The notes under the pieces: model-generated
Seen by the model: only the letters and a program-made list of their open reading frames with translations
What the model was told of the DNA's origin: nothing
Databases searched by the model: none
Assembly: GCA_016290615.1 (NCBI GenBank)
Contig: JAEEUS010000014.1
Span: 1-48,014 of the forward strand
Reading direction: 5' to 3'
DNA from: Lachnospiraceae bacterium
GTDB taxonomy: Bacteria; Bacillota; Clostridia; Lachnospirales; Lachnospiraceae
Length of the DNA stretch: 48,014 nt
Made by a program: the position numbers and the translations under genes
Part shown: piece by piece, positions 7,991 to 16,364 of the stretch
How the letters are laid out: every line of letters begins with the position of its first letter
How positions within the stretch are numbered: position 1 is the first letter of the stretch

Positions 7991-8449
7991 GCATCCGTTT
8001 GCTTTCAGATATTCAAAGAATCCTTCAAGGCCTTCCTTAAGATCACTGTATGTGGCTTCAAAGTCTCCGGTATACCAAGGATCTGCCACATCTCTTCCCG
8101 AATCGGCGAATGTCATAAGCTTATAAATCTTGCCGTCGGGATCTCCTCCAGCTATGCGCTCCATGTTTCTGATATTGTAGGTATCCATTCCTATCAGATA
8201 ATCATAGTATTCGTAATCAGATCTTGTCATCTGTCTAGCTCTGTGAGGAACAAGAGGTATTCCGACCTGTCTGAGTTTGCTCACCGTACCGTAATGAGGC
8301 GGGTTGCCGATCTCTTCTCTGCTGGTTGCTGCCGAGTCTATCTCAAACAGATCCTCTAATCCTTTCTGCTTTACAATATGTGCCATCATACTCTGGCCCA
8401 TTGTACTCCTACAGATGTTGCCGTGGCAGACAAATAAGACTTTTATCAT
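7985..8449 (-). CDS. Low-molecular-weight protein tyrosine phosphatase
   Basis: 154 residues. The P-loop is CHGNICRS (Cys8, Arg14), matching the family CX5RS loop, and the general acid is Asp123 in DPWYTGDF. The length is usual for the family. These enzymes dephosphorylate tyrosine, often opposite BY-kinases in capsule control, or arginine (YwlE type). No kinase is nearby. AAAGGA precedes the ATG by eight bases. Upstream is a promoter whose -10 lies between the arms of an inverted repeat (8516-8543). A stub with an almost identical start is found at 9866. Confidence 0.92.
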   Translation of the reverse strand: MIKVLFVCHGNICRSTMGQSMMAHIVKQKGLEDLFEIDSAATSREEIGNPPHYGTVSKLRQVGIPLVPHRARQMTRSDYEYYDYLIGMDTYNIRNMERIAGGDPDGKIYKLMTFADSGRDVADPWYTGDFEATYSDLKEGLEGFFEYLKANGCL

Positions 8450-8515
8450 TTCATAAATCCTTTCAAAATGCTTTGATTTGCGCTTGTTTGCGCCGATTTA
8501 TCAAGGCTTTTCGAT

Positions 8516-8552
8516 GTCACGATTTTTATACATAGATCGTGACAAATGGCAA
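8516..8552 (-). promoter_or_regulatory. Promoter and overlapping inverted-repeat operator of the tyrosine phosphatase
   Basis: On the minus strand TTGCCA (8547-8552), a 16-base spacer and TATAAA (8525-8530). The -10 lies exactly between the arms of a perfect 8-base inverted repeat, GTCACGAT (8516-8523) and ATCGTGAC (8536-8543), as expected for a repressor site. The rest of 8450-8664 has no gene; it holds repeated TTTGC and ACTACG words and a small hairpin (GGTGCA/TGCACC, 8645-8659) just after the next gene's stop, without a T-tract. Confidence 0.5.
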
Positions 8553-8664
8553 ATCCTTGCAAAGTGTAGCAAATCTTGGCCTTCAAACGTAGTCAAAATC
8601 GTAGTAAATCTGAATATGTTTACTACCGCAGGTTCATTTCCGTGGGTGCATTTTGCACCGAATT

Positions 8665-9687
8665 TCAATCAGGTTCTGTAATCCTCTGTTCACTGTATTT
8701 ATATCCGTCCGGGATACGGATATACGCCCTGATATGTTCGTCAACAGGACGTTCTATAATTTCCGACCTGTTGTTAACATTCCCTTCTGCCACGAGGATG
8801 AATCCCTCACGCATTTCAACTATGATCCCGATATGATCGTGCTCCCGGTTTTCAAATACGCGGTCATAAAGGACTATGTCACCCGGTTTTACCGCAAACT
8901 CTTCTCCGCCTTTATGATACTCGATCCCGGAATCCCCCATGGCAAATTCTTCCCACGCGATACATCCTGCAAGATGACAGGTTTTGCACCCGCTCGGACG
9001 GATAGGGATTTCGAATCCCGCTTTCACGCAGCAATAATACACAAATGCCGCGCACCAGAGTCTGTCTGCTTCGTCTACAGTCCACCCCGGGAAAAACTGA
9101 ACTATCGGTTCCAGATTTGATCTTTCCCCTTCCGCAAAACCATGAAACGGAATCTGTGCCAGCGCCATAGCGACACTTGCCAGTTGTTTTCCTGTTGCCT
9201 CAAGTCCAAGCACGATCTCATAATACAGATAATCGCCTGTATAGGCGCTTTTCGCATTGTTCTTTTTCCTGTCGTACAGCCGAAACCCAACCGACTCATA
9301 ATTCTTCGGTGCGGCCAGATTACTGTTGGTGCAGACAATGATTCTTTTCAGCCCATCGTATTCTTTAATTCTGCGGATAGCCTCTTCCAGTTGCTTGCGG
9401 CCGTAGCCCTGTCCTTTATACTTTTCTCTGATCCCGTTATGTCCGATCTCGACATATTCGGGGCGATTGCGGGGATCCCAGGTGACAAAACCTATCGGTT
9501 CTCCGTCAATACATGTGACCAGCCCATACTTATCAGCAATCTCAGGATTATCGTAAAAGAAATCATCTGATTCCTTCCAGTTGCTATCCCAAATGCATTG
9601 ATTTCGCTTATCATATGAATAGGCGTCACACAATATATCGTATATGGTTCCTCTCGGAAAATCCGTTATCTTCTTGAATTCCGGCAT
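8665..9687 (-). CDS. GNAT acetyltransferase fused to a CHAP/NlpC-P60-like cysteine peptidase
   Basis: 340 residues. Residues 1-160 are a complete GNAT domain (acetyl-CoA loop YKGQGYGRKQLEEAI, ending GDYLYYEIVL). Residues about 175-330 are a CHAP-like papain-fold domain with Cys212 in WCAAF, His285 in HDHIGII and Asn303 in the EGN motif. CHAP enzymes cut amide bonds in peptidoglycan or act on glutathionyl-type substrates. Here there is no signal peptide, so the protein is cytoplasmic. A separate GNAT tail at 17311-17358 ends right after EIVL, which locates the fusion point at residue 160/161. AAAGGA is 14 bases from the ATG. Base composition looks richer in GC than the neighbours, suggesting transfer. 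Function unknown; both active sites look intact. Confidence 0.85.
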   Translation of the reverse strand: MPEFKKITDFPRGTIYDILCDAYSYDKRNQCIWDSNWKESDDFFYDNPEIADKYGLVTCIDGEPIGFVTWDPRNRPEYVEIGHNGIREKYKGQGYGRKQLEEAIRRIKEYDGLKRIIVCTNSNLAAPKNYESVGFRLYDRKKNNAKSAYTGDYLYYEIVLGLEATGKQLASVAMALAQIPFHGFAEGERSNLEPIVQFFPGWTVDEADRLWCAAFVYYCCVKAGFEIPIRPSGCKTCHLAGCIAWEEFAMGDSGIEYHKGGEEFAVKPGDIVLYDRVFENREHDHIGIIVEMREGFILVAEGNVNNRSEIIERPVDEHIRAYIRIPDGYKYSEQRITEPD

Positions 9688-9812
9688 ACGTATCTATATA
9701 TCCTTTCCGATTACAGCATCCGTATTTTATCTTTCGTCAAACGTAGTTTTTTGGTAGTCAGCACATGTAGCCTCGGCAAGATATGCCCGCAAATGCGTCA
9801 TTCTGCAAGGCC

Positions 9813-9866
9813 TTATAGGAGGGTCTGCTGCGTGGTGCCGTGGCACACGAATAATACTTTTATCAT
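9813..9866 (-). pseudogene. Stub of a second tyrosine phosphatase gene (first ten codons only)
   Basis: Minus-strand reading from 9866 gives MIKVLFVCHG, identical to the first ten residues of the phosphatase at 8449, then diverges and stops seven codons later (TTQQTLL). The P-loop is cut inside CHGN. Synonymous differences (GTA for GTC, TTC for TTT, GTG for GTC) show it is an older copy and not a recent duplication. The region 9688-9927 otherwise holds no gene. Confidence 0.75.
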
Positions 9867-9927
9867 GTCTTTGTTTCTCTCTTTCTTCCTTGTGATGATC
9901 CCTGAATCATATGGAGCAGGGTACGAT

Positions 9928-10791
9928 TTATATTCCAAATGCCTCCAGCGCCTGATCCCAGTATTTTTCAGGAACATATCTCCAGTCTACCTTGCCTTCT
10001 TCAATCTCACATAATTCACAAGCTTTTGAGAGAACCATAAACTGAGATATATCTTTCCCTCGTAATACTGCTTTAACAACCCTGTACCATCCGGGAGCCT
10101 GCATAGATAAGTTTTCCTCATCCATCTCCTGAATGGTCTTTTCTACGTCATAAGCAAGTGAGTAAAACTCGGTGTGCCATGTTCCTTCGCTTGCCAATAG
10201 CATCATAAACTGTGCCTTCCCGCCGCTTTTAAGCGGATTTCCGACCGATCCGGGATTAACTACCCTTTTTTGGTTACGAACATACTTTGTCTGAATATGA
10301 AAGTGAGCGCAGATTGTTAATTCCGTTTCTAATCTTTCTGTCAGAGCATCAATATAATCATAATCCTCTCGAAGACTCTCATTAACCTTAAACGGCGAAC
10401 CATGGCAGATCACAAAAGGAGGCATGTCATCATATTGCATGGTCTTTGAAATCGGCATGTTTTCAAATTCTTTAATCTGAGCCTCTGTAAGATGAGTATA
10501 TGAATACTGCAGCATACCAGACCCTGATGTTCCCGTCTGCCATATCCAGTCATCATGCTTGCCGTTTTTGTGATCAATCCAATAGTTTTCCTTGTTTCCC
10601 CTTATAAAAGTGCAGGGATAGTCCTGCTTAAGTTTTGTCAGGCATTCCAATGTCCGTTCGGGATAAGCCAGTTCACCAACATAATCCCCTAAAAACAGGT
10701 ACTCTTCAGCGCCGAGACTCTTTGCCTCATCTATACATCTTTCCAAGGCAATATGATTGCTATGGATGTCAGCCATAACTGCTATTCTCAT
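9928..10791 (-). CDS. Calcineurin-like metallophosphoesterase (YfcE/MJ0936 type)
   Basis: 287 residues. Metal ligands follow the family order: DIHSN (Asp8, His10), GDYVGE, RGNKENY, CHGSP and a final AHFH in place of the usual GHTH. These cytoplasmic enzymes hydrolyse phosphomonoesters or cyclic phosphodiesters with two metal ions. The Ala in AHFH is a conservative change and the metal His residues are kept. About 80 extra C-terminal residues (after VNPGSVGNP) are longer than the minimal family. The APH gene upstream stops 68 bases before its start, so co-transcription is possible. Confidence 0.85.
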   Translation of the reverse strand: MRIAVMADIHSNHIALERCIDEAKSLGAEEYLFLGDYVGELAYPERTLECLTKLKQDYPCTFIRGNKENYWIDHKNGKHDDWIWQTGTSGSGMLQYSYTHLTEAQIKEFENMPISKTMQYDDMPPFVICHGSPFKVNESLREDYDYIDALTERLETELTICAHFHIQTKYVRNQKRVVNPGSVGNPLKSGGKAQFMMLLASEGTWHTEFYSLAYDVEKTIQEMDEENLSMQAPGWYRVVKAVLRGKDISQFMVLSKACELCEIEEGKVDWRYVPEKYWDQALEAFGI

Positions 10792-10859
10792 TCTGTCTGT
10801 ACCGCCTTTATCATAATCATTTCCATAATCAGGATATACTCACATTTTCCGATCAGGCT

Positions 10860-11855
10860 CTACCTTTCACCAAATCCCGCATACGGTATATGCTTTATAA
10901 GACATGCTGCAGCGTCTTTAATATCTTCAGGATCAGGTTCTTCCCCTTCACGCATGCAACACTCGAATTCGTCGACTATGTTCTCGATCAGCACCATATC
11001 TATGAAAAGCTGCAGTTTTGAAAGCATTTCATCAGGAAGATAAGTTTCGCTCCTGTATCCGGCTAACACCGTATCAAAATAGCCTTTCATGTACTCCATG
11101 CGTTTTTCAGGATTTGGCTCATTTTGATACCATCCTGTTCCATGGATCCAGAGATTTGCCAGATCAAACATATACCAGCAATACATGCAGTTATCAAAAT
11201 CAAATACCGTGATATCCCCGGTATTCATGTCGATATGATAGTTTCCGTCACTGAAATCGAAATGAACAAGACCGTAAACTTCCGCATTCACAGGAAGCTT
11301 ACCAAATATTTCTATCCGTTCCTTTATTGCTCTTTTCAATCCTTCATATTCATCAGATATCAGAGCATCGATATACTCACGATTGTATTTATCAAAATAC
11401 TCCGTCCTTTTATTTACTGGCTTGTATTCCTTTGAGAGCCTGTGAATCGTGCCCAGTGCTTTTCCGGTATTATAGAAGTACTCTTCAAGAGGAGCGCCCT
11501 GTCTGTATCTGTATCCATTGTCTGAGATCAGCATTCCTTTGGCAAAAGAAAACAGCATCACAAAATACTCCTGTTTGTCCAAAGAAAAAGTTTCCACAAG
11601 ATTTCCGTTTAAAGAAGGGATCACATCTACTACTGGAGCTCCCACTTCTTTAAGATAATGCACAAACTCTGCCTCAGCCAGATAATCCTGTGCTCTTCTG
11701 TCTCCAAGTACTGAAAGCCTTAATACATATTCAGGCTCCCCGTTCTTTGTGCATACATAAACAAGATTACGCCCGCCATCGTGGCCGGGCGCCTTGTTAA
11801 ATTCATATTCCTTTAAGTCATACAGACTCTTTGAGTTTTCCAGATATTCGTCCAA
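10860..11855 (-). CDS. APH-family phosphotransferase (aminoglycoside/homoserine kinase-like)
   Basis: 331 residues with a TTG start at 11855 (AGGAAAG upstream). It has the APH kinase fold: catalytic loop VHFDFSDGNYHID, where Asp of HFD is the base, and metal-binding VFDFDNC. The family includes drug kinases, homoserine kinase II and fructosamine-type kinases. WYMFDLANLW after the metal site is typical of the uncharacterised 'phosphotransferase enzyme family' group. It follows the toroid-like gene by 19 bases in a short operon with an AraC/GyrI regulator, which favours a role in handling a small compound sensed by that regulator (inference). Confidence 0.82.
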   Translation of the reverse strand: MDEYLENSKSLYDLKEYEFNKAPGHDGGRNLVYVCTKNGEPEYVLRLSVLGDRRAQDYLAEAEFVHYLKEVGAPVVDVIPSLNGNLVETFSLDKQEYFVMLFSFAKGMLISDNGYRYRQGAPLEEYFYNTGKALGTIHRLSKEYKPVNKRTEYFDKYNREYIDALISDEYEGLKRAIKERIEIFGKLPVNAEVYGLVHFDFSDGNYHIDMNTGDITVFDFDNCMYCWYMFDLANLWIHGTGWYQNEPNPEKRMEYMKGYFDTVLAGYRSETYLPDEMLSKLQLFIDMVLIENIVDEFECCMREGEEPDPEDIKDAAACLIKHIPYAGFGER

Positions 11856-11874
11856 TAAAGCTTTCCTATGTTAC

Positions 11875-12744
11875 TTACCTTGCCATATATGCATACAGCG
11901 TTACCCATTTGTTCTCTTCGCCAACATTTCCTGCTTTAAAAGCGGGTACGCTTTTAGATGCCGTCAGAACATATCTCCCATTTTCGAGTTTATGCTCATC
12001 AAGTACTTTATAGCCTGCCTGCATTGCCTCACAGTCCGGCTCACACCCTAACACCCTTAAAGCGTACATGATCATGTGTGCTCCGATCTTGATCGGATCA
12101 GGCGGATAGAATGTTCCTAACATCACGTCCACCATAGGCGTTTTCATATCATCCATCCTATAGAAAATGTTACGCTTTGTAAAGTAATGCACCAGAGCAT
12201 CAGCGCATTCTGGTCTGTACCCCTCAAGCTGCAGCTGTGCAGCCAGCAAAAGGTATTCCACCGTCAGCCTTGCGCAGCTCTTATGCGGTTTCCTTGGATC
12301 GTTGATCTTTTTGTTGGTACTGATGCAGCCGAAACCGCCATCATCCTTGATCAGTTTAAGAACTGAATCGATCTCATTCTTAACGATATCTTCAGAATAG
12401 TATCCCAGCTTTACAAGGTTTCTGAGAAGCAGCGGTTCACCGCAAAGCATCTTAAAACCTGTGCTCTCAATCAGAGCAAAAACTTCATCGTCGATATCGC
12501 TGCCGATATCGTCTCTTGTCAATCCCCATTCGGCAACAGCCATGATCGCATCATACTTGTCCCAGGGCTTGTCTTTTTTAAGCTTCTTTATTCCCCGTTC
12601 GTAAACTTTACTCTGAAGCAGTATATTTTTGCAAGCGATGACGCTTTCATCGTCTTCAGGTAATCTCTCATATTCAATAAGCGTTCTGAGCCTTACTTCA
12701 GGGTTTGTTTCTTCCAACAGCCATTCAAAAACAGATTTATCCAT
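11875..12744 (-). CDS. Alpha-alpha toroid (prenyltransferase/terpenoid-cyclase-like) protein
   Basis: 289 residues from the ATG at 12744, chosen for GGGAGGG seven bases upstream. It consists of helical repeats with DGGFGCISTNKK, LTVEYLLLAAQ, GTFYPPDPIKIGAHMIMYALRVLG and NGRYVLT, the DGGF/NGRY style of toroid proteins. No DDXD cyclase motif is seen, so enzymatic terpene chemistry is not supported. Clostridia carry many such cytoplasmic proteins of unknown role. It lies between the AraC/GyrI regulator (16 bases) and the APH kinase (19 bases) and is probably co-expressed. Confidence 0.65.
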   Translation of the reverse strand: MDKSVFEWLLEETNPEVRLRTLIEYERLPEDDESVIACKNILLQSKVYERGIKKLKKDKPWDKYDAIMAVAEWGLTRDDIGSDIDDEVFALIESTGFKMLCGEPLLLRNLVKLGYYSEDIVKNEIDSVLKLIKDDGGFGCISTNKKINDPRKPHKSCARLTVEYLLLAAQLQLEGYRPECADALVHYFTKRNIFYRMDDMKTPMVDVMLGTFYPPDPIKIGAHMIMYALRVLGCEPDCEAMQAGYKVLDEHKLENGRYVLTASKSVPAFKAGNVGEENKWVTLYAYMAR

Positions 12745-12760
12745 CTTAAAGCCCTCCCGC

Positions 12761-13609
12761 CTATAAAGCCGAACCGCTCTTACGAACGGGTATGCATATC
12801 TCACTGACATAGTCGCGTGAAGACGGATCTCCCGGCAGATAGTTTTCTATGTCAATATCCGGAATGAGTTCATAATCCGATACGGGAAGCCATTCCTTGT
12901 ATATTTTATCCCACATATCCTGAATTGCTTTAGGCATCGGTCCCACGCATTTAAATACGGCCCATGTATATTCCGGCAGATGCATGATCTTAAAGCCTTC
13001 GGGAACACCTTCTATATCTGATGCCCTGCAGCCTATGCCATAGTTAAATTCATCTCCACCCGTTTTCTGCTGGGAACATATTCCCAGATATCCCGGAATC
13101 TTTCTGAGGTTCTCATCAGCGTAATACTCATCCCAAAACTCAGGGATCTGTGTTTCGCTTGTTTCAACGTCAAAAATCTTTTCATGAACCAGCAGGTCCA
13201 TTTCTTCCCATTTTTCAATCCTGTACTCCATGATCTGTCCTCCTTCTATAACCATTCGGACGGTATACCGGCTCATGAATTTGACAGGACTTCCCTTCTT
13301 TGCCTGCATAGGTGAAACGCCGTGATATCTTGTGAATGCCTTTGTGAAGCTTTCAGGTGTCTCATATCCGTATTTCAATGCGATATCAATTACTTTTTCA
13401 TCCCCGTTTACAAGTTCCGCGCCTGCCTGTGAAAGACGTCTTTTGCGCAGATAATCTGTCGGTGATATTCCCGTAAGCATGGAAAATGCTCTGTGAAAAT
13501 GAAAAACCGAAAGATTAACATTTTTTGATATATCCTCAAGTGTAATGCGTTCAGTAAGATGATCTTCCATGTATTCTATAGCGTTATTGATCGTCTTTAT
13601 CCAATCCAT
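12761..13609 (-). CDS. AraC-family regulator with GyrI-like ligand domain
   Basis: 282 residues from the ATG at 13609, with AAAGGAGGG upstream. An N-terminal double HTH (about 1-105, with ITLEDISKNVNLSVFHFHRAF and ISPTDYLRKRRL) is followed by a GyrI/SOUL-like effector domain (about 125-280). This N-terminal-HTH arrangement matches the Rob/BltR-like drug-sensing group. It probably activates the toroid-APH genes downstream on binding a small hydrophobic compound (inference). The stretch upstream, 13610-13722, shows TATACT but no matching -35. Confidence 0.9.
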   Translation of the reverse strand: MDWIKTINNAIEYMEDHLTERITLEDISKNVNLSVFHFHRAFSMLTGISPTDYLRKRRLSQAGAELVNGDEKVIDIALKYGYETPESFTKAFTRYHGVSPMQAKKGSPVKFMSRYTVRMVIEGGQIMEYRIEKWEEMDLLVHEKIFDVETSETQIPEFWDEYYADENLRKIPGYLGICSQQKTGGDEFNYGIGCRASDIEGVPEGFKIMHLPEYTWAVFKCVGPMPKAIQDMWDKIYKEWLPVSDYELIPDIDIENYLPGDPSSRDYVSEICIPVRKSGSAL

Positions 13610-13722
13610 CGGTATCCCTCCTTTCACATATGATTATAGATTTTTAAATGAGTATAATCCTGTCCGGACTTGCTTTGTTTTGTCTGGTTTATTTCAGAAC
13701 TTGCTGTCATGGTGTACAAATT

Positions 13723-14241
13723 CTAATTGCTGTTCTTTTTTACCTCATCCATCTCGGCTATCATTTCATCGAGCGGACGATACTCACCGCCCCACCATTC
13801 GAAAACATGCATTCCTTCATCTTCGAGTACGGATTCTTTTAATGTCATATGTATCCCGAGCTGTTTAAGCAGTCCCTCTCTGTCAACAGCCTGATAATCA
13901 AACGGAAGCAGTTTGCAGAACTCTTTATAGGAAACACCGCAGACGACCATGTGCACACCAAGTGATGCGATCGCACCCAGGCATCTTTCACAGGGAGCAC
14001 AGCTGGTATATAGAACCGCCTTTTCCAGTATCTCATCTGAATACTTATTGGCACACTTATGAACCAGGTTAAACTCCGCATGTCCGAATATATGCTTACT
14101 GTAGTCAGCGGTATTCTCCGCTTCTTCCAGTATTTTCCCATCATGAACAAGCACGGCGCCGAAAGTATCAAATCCCTTCTTGCCTGCGCTGATTGCTAAT
14201 TCATAGCATCTTCTAATGTACTTCTCATGATCACCATTCAT
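13723..14241 (-). CDS. Nucleoside/guanine deaminase (cytidine deaminase-like fold)
   Basis: 172 residues. The zinc site is HAEFN plus SCAPCERC, the H(A)E...PCxxC pattern. The LGAIASLGVHMVVCGVSYKE stretch after it resembles guanine deaminase (GuaD) and the deaminase group that includes tRNA adenosine deaminase. It lacks the tRNA-binding tail of TadA, so a free base or nucleoside is the likelier substrate. It is preceded by AGAGGAG and lies 13 bases after the VOC gene in a GNAT-GNAT-VOC-deaminase run controlled perhaps by the XRE/GyrI regulator. Confidence 0.85.
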   Translation of the reverse strand: MNGDHEKYIRRCYELAISAGKKGFDTFGAVLVHDGKILEEAENTADYSKHIFGHAEFNLVHKCANKYSDEILEKAVLYTSCAPCERCLGAIASLGVHMVVCGVSYKEFCKLLPFDYQAVDREGLLKQLGIHMTLKESVLEDEGMHVFEWWGGEYRPLDEMIAEMDEVKKNSN

Positions 14242-14254
14242 TTAATATCTCCTC

Positions 14255-14605
14255 TTATGTCTGTTGAAATTGCCTTAAATAGATCACATTGTTGTCGGGA
14301 TCATAAAAGCTCATATTTACAGCACCCCAAGGACGTCTGGTCGGCGGTTCTATGATCTTTACTCCAAGCATCTGCACCTTCCTGAATTCTTCTTCAATAT
14401 CATCAACCGTAAATGCCAGGCAGATATTCTGGTTCTGATTATTCTTAACGGTCCCGTCATTATAAACAGTCAGAGTAGTCCCTTGAGATATGATAAACTG
14501 ATGGGTATCATCATCACTGTTATTATCTATACCCAACAGTTTCTTATAAAATTGAGCCAGTTTACGCACATCATTTGTCAGCAGGCATACCTCTCCAATG
14601 GTCAT
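14255..14605 (-). CDS. VOC (glyoxalase/bleomycin-resistance) family protein
   Basis: 116 residues in two beta-alpha-beta-beta-beta units: GEVCLLTNDVRKLAQFYKKL at the start and NICLAFTVDDIEEEFRKV in the second half, ending WGAVNMSFYDPDNNVIYLRQF. The final Glu metal ligand of classical glyoxalases is not obvious (DPDNNVIYL), so it may bind rather than convert a compound. It is the usual size for a single-chain VOC protein and sits in the small-molecule-modifying gene run. Confidence 0.85.
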   Translation of the reverse strand: MTIGEVCLLTNDVRKLAQFYKKLLGIDNNSDDDTHQFIISQGTTLTVYNDGTVKNNQNQNICLAFTVDDIEEEFRKVQMLGVKIIEPPTRRPWGAVNMSFYDPDNNVIYLRQFQQT

Positions 14606-14617
14606 TATATTTACCTC

Positions 14618-15049
14618 TCATTTGTAACGCTTAAACAACACCGAAACATCGTCTTTTCCCAATCCGCATTTTGAATAGAAACCCTCATTGTATTCTATAG
14701 ACATCAACTGGATTACGGAAATACTTTTCTTTTTCAATATTTCTTCCAGCTCACTGATCAGCGCTTTACCTGTTCCGGTTTTCTTTTTTTCGGGAATAAC
14801 GAACAATTCGGAGATATAATAAAAGTCCTCTTCTGCATAGGGATCTATGTATCCCAACAGACCGCCTACTATCTGTCCGTTTTCTATTGCCGCCAGACCG
14901 AGTGCCTCGAAATTTCCCATTATGGCTTTTACTCTTCTGATCGCCCTTTCTCTGTTCCAGTTCTCATTCCAGGGCTCTTCAAAATACGATTCAGCCATTG
15001 CCTTCGCAAGTCCTTCATAGTCTTTTTCATCAACTATCCTATATTCCAT
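14618..15049 (-). CDS. GNAT N-acetyltransferase
   Basis: 143 residues. The acetyl-CoA loop is VIPEKKKTGTGKALISELEE; the classical Q/RxxGxG/A has become KKTGTG. Later LMSIEYNEGFYSKCGL forms the usual GNAT beta-6 and helix. The substrate is unknown; the strand order fits aminoglycoside or amine acetyltransferases. GGAGAG precedes the ATG. It follows a second GNAT gene by 26 bases. Confidence 0.88.
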   Translation of the reverse strand: MEYRIVDEKDYEGLAKAMAESYFEEPWNENWNRERAIRRVKAIMGNFEALGLAAIENGQIVGGLLGYIDPYAEEDFYYISELFVIPEKKKTGTGKALISELEEILKKKSISVIQLMSIEYNEGFYSKCGLGKDDVSVLFKRYK

Positions 15050-15075
15050 ACACTCTCCATGATCCTGGATCTGTG

Positions 15076-15534
15076 CTATACATGAGCAACATTATCTTTT
15101 GAATAGAACACCAAACCGTTATCCTGTTTGATCTGCCTGTATCCCAGTTTTGAATAGAAAGCATTCGTCCTGATATTCCACACAGGGGTATCCAGTGTAA
15201 ACTCTTTTGCTGCCGGATACATTGTTTCTATCTCATTCATCATAAAAGATCCGTAGCCTTTACGAAAATGCTCCGGTGCAACAAAGATCCTTCCAATGTT
15301 CAAAACATCGTTTTTCAAAAAGAGTATCGCTCCACCGACGATCAATCCTTCATCTGTCAGTTTATACAGATGCCCCTGTCTTGCCATTTTTGTATGAAAC
15401 GGCACTGACATATATCCCGCTGGTCCGCCAGGTGATGAAGCTCCGACTGAAATATCACTGTCAAATGCACGCTTCGATATACCGTTTAGTGTAAGCGCAT
15501 CAGAAGTACCTGCCTTTAATAACTTTAAACTCAT
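15076..15534 (-). CDS. GNAT N-acetyltransferase
   Basis: 152 residues from the ATG at 15534 with AGGTAGG upstream; a GTG at 15543, directly abutting the regulator stop, is an alternative. The core is RIFVAPEHFRKGYGSFMMNEIE (RxxGYG acetyl-CoA loop) and NIRTNAFYSKLGYRQ. The substrate is unknown. It is the first gene after the XRE/GyrI regulator, which makes it a likely target. Confidence 0.88.
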   Translation of the reverse strand: MSLKLLKAGTSDALTLNGISKRAFDSDISVGASSPGGPAGYMSVPFHTKMARQGHLYKLTDEGLIVGGAILFLKNDVLNIGRIFVAPEHFRKGYGSFMMNEIETMYPAAKEFTLDTPVWNIRTNAFYSKLGYRQIKQDNGLVFYSKDNVAHV

Positions 15535-15543
15535 AGGCCACAC

Positions 15544-16212
15544 CTACCTGCAAGCTAAGTAAACATCCATGCTCTCACCGTCTGTTTCAAAGCATGGTAT
15601 CACTCCGTTTGTCACCTGTTCCAGGCCGTTGGTTCTCATGAAATCATTCAGAGTATGATAAGCTCCGGGAATTGTAACAAACGGATTATCATACGGTCTG
15701 TCGATATGGATCGCAACATATTTATGATCAGGCTGTTTCCTGATATTCATTCCCTCAGGGCTTACCCCTTCAGGCAGTATCAGCGCAGCCGTATATCCAT
15801 GCATGTTAAAGACATTGACCTGCTCCTGTGAAAGATTGGGGAAGTCCCATCCGATCACTCTAGGATTATCGATACCGTTTTCTTCTGCTATCTTGTACAT
15901 GTAACTGATCGCATCATTTTCCGGCTCTGTACTTATCACTGTATGCTCTATGTAACGGAAGGCATCAACTTCTTCTACTCGCAGGTCTGAGTACGCATTA
16001 CTGCGTTTATCCATCTCCTCCCTGAAAAGATTATCCAGGGAACAGTTAAAGATCTTGCATATCTCAAGTGCCTTATCCATTTCCGGATTTGTTGCATCCA
16101 TTTCCCATTTAGAGATCGTCTGACGGCTTACGTTTAGTTTTTCAGCCAGAGTCTCCTGCGTCATATTTGCGCTGAGCTGACGTAAATACTGAAGATTCTT
16201 TCCAAAACTCAT
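15544..16212 (-). CDS. XRE-type regulator with GyrI-like effector domain
   Basis: 222 residues from the ATG at 16212 (AAGGAG seven bases upstream). An XRE helix-turn-helix (about 5-60: MTQETLAEKLNVSRQTISKWE) is followed by a GyrI-like ligand domain (about 75-220). XRE plus GyrI is a known Clostridial drug-sensing arrangement. It heads the GNAT-GNAT-VOC-deaminase run and probably controls it. A perfect inverted repeat (CGCAAC/GTTGCG) 120 bases upstream could be its operator. Confidence 0.88.
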   Translation of the reverse strand: MSFGKNLQYLRQLSANMTQETLAEKLNVSRQTISKWEMDATNPEMDKALEICKIFNCSLDNLFREEMDKRSNAYSDLRVEEVDAFRYIEHTVISTEPENDAISYMYKIAEENGIDNPRVIGWDFPNLSQEQVNVFNMHGYTAALILPEGVSPEGMNIRKQPDHKYVAIHIDRPYDNPFVTIPGAYHTLNDFMRTNGLEQVTNGVIPCFETDGESMDVYLACR

Positions 16213-16330
16213 ATCTATTCTCCTTTTCATCCGTATCTGCTGTTTAAATTTCTGCCACGCGTTGCAAATACAGATTACTAGATCAGTTCAATCATCTCCA
16301 CCAACCCGCAAGTGCTTTTATTGTAGGTTT

Positions 16331-16347
16331 CGCAACTATATGTTGCG
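16331..16347. promoter_or_regulatory. Perfect inverted repeat, possible operator
   Basis: CGCAAC-TATAT-GTTGCG, six-base arms with a five-base centre, in the gap between the APH gene and the XRE/GyrI regulator. A minus-strand TACAAT (-10-like, about 16322-16327) starts a few bases beyond it, with no good -35. The position fits an operator for the regulator; there is no T-tract, so it is not a terminator. Confidence 0.4.
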
Positions 16348-16364
16348 CACATTATCTGATTCTA

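Noticed and set aside
8583-9747. 11-base direct repeat TCAAACGTAGT at 8583-8593 and 9737-9747 flanking the GNAT-CHAP gene, considered as an insertion target duplication
   Set aside because: Too short and off the gene ends; no transposase, integrase or terminal inverted repeats. It may still mark a recombination, but evidence is thin.
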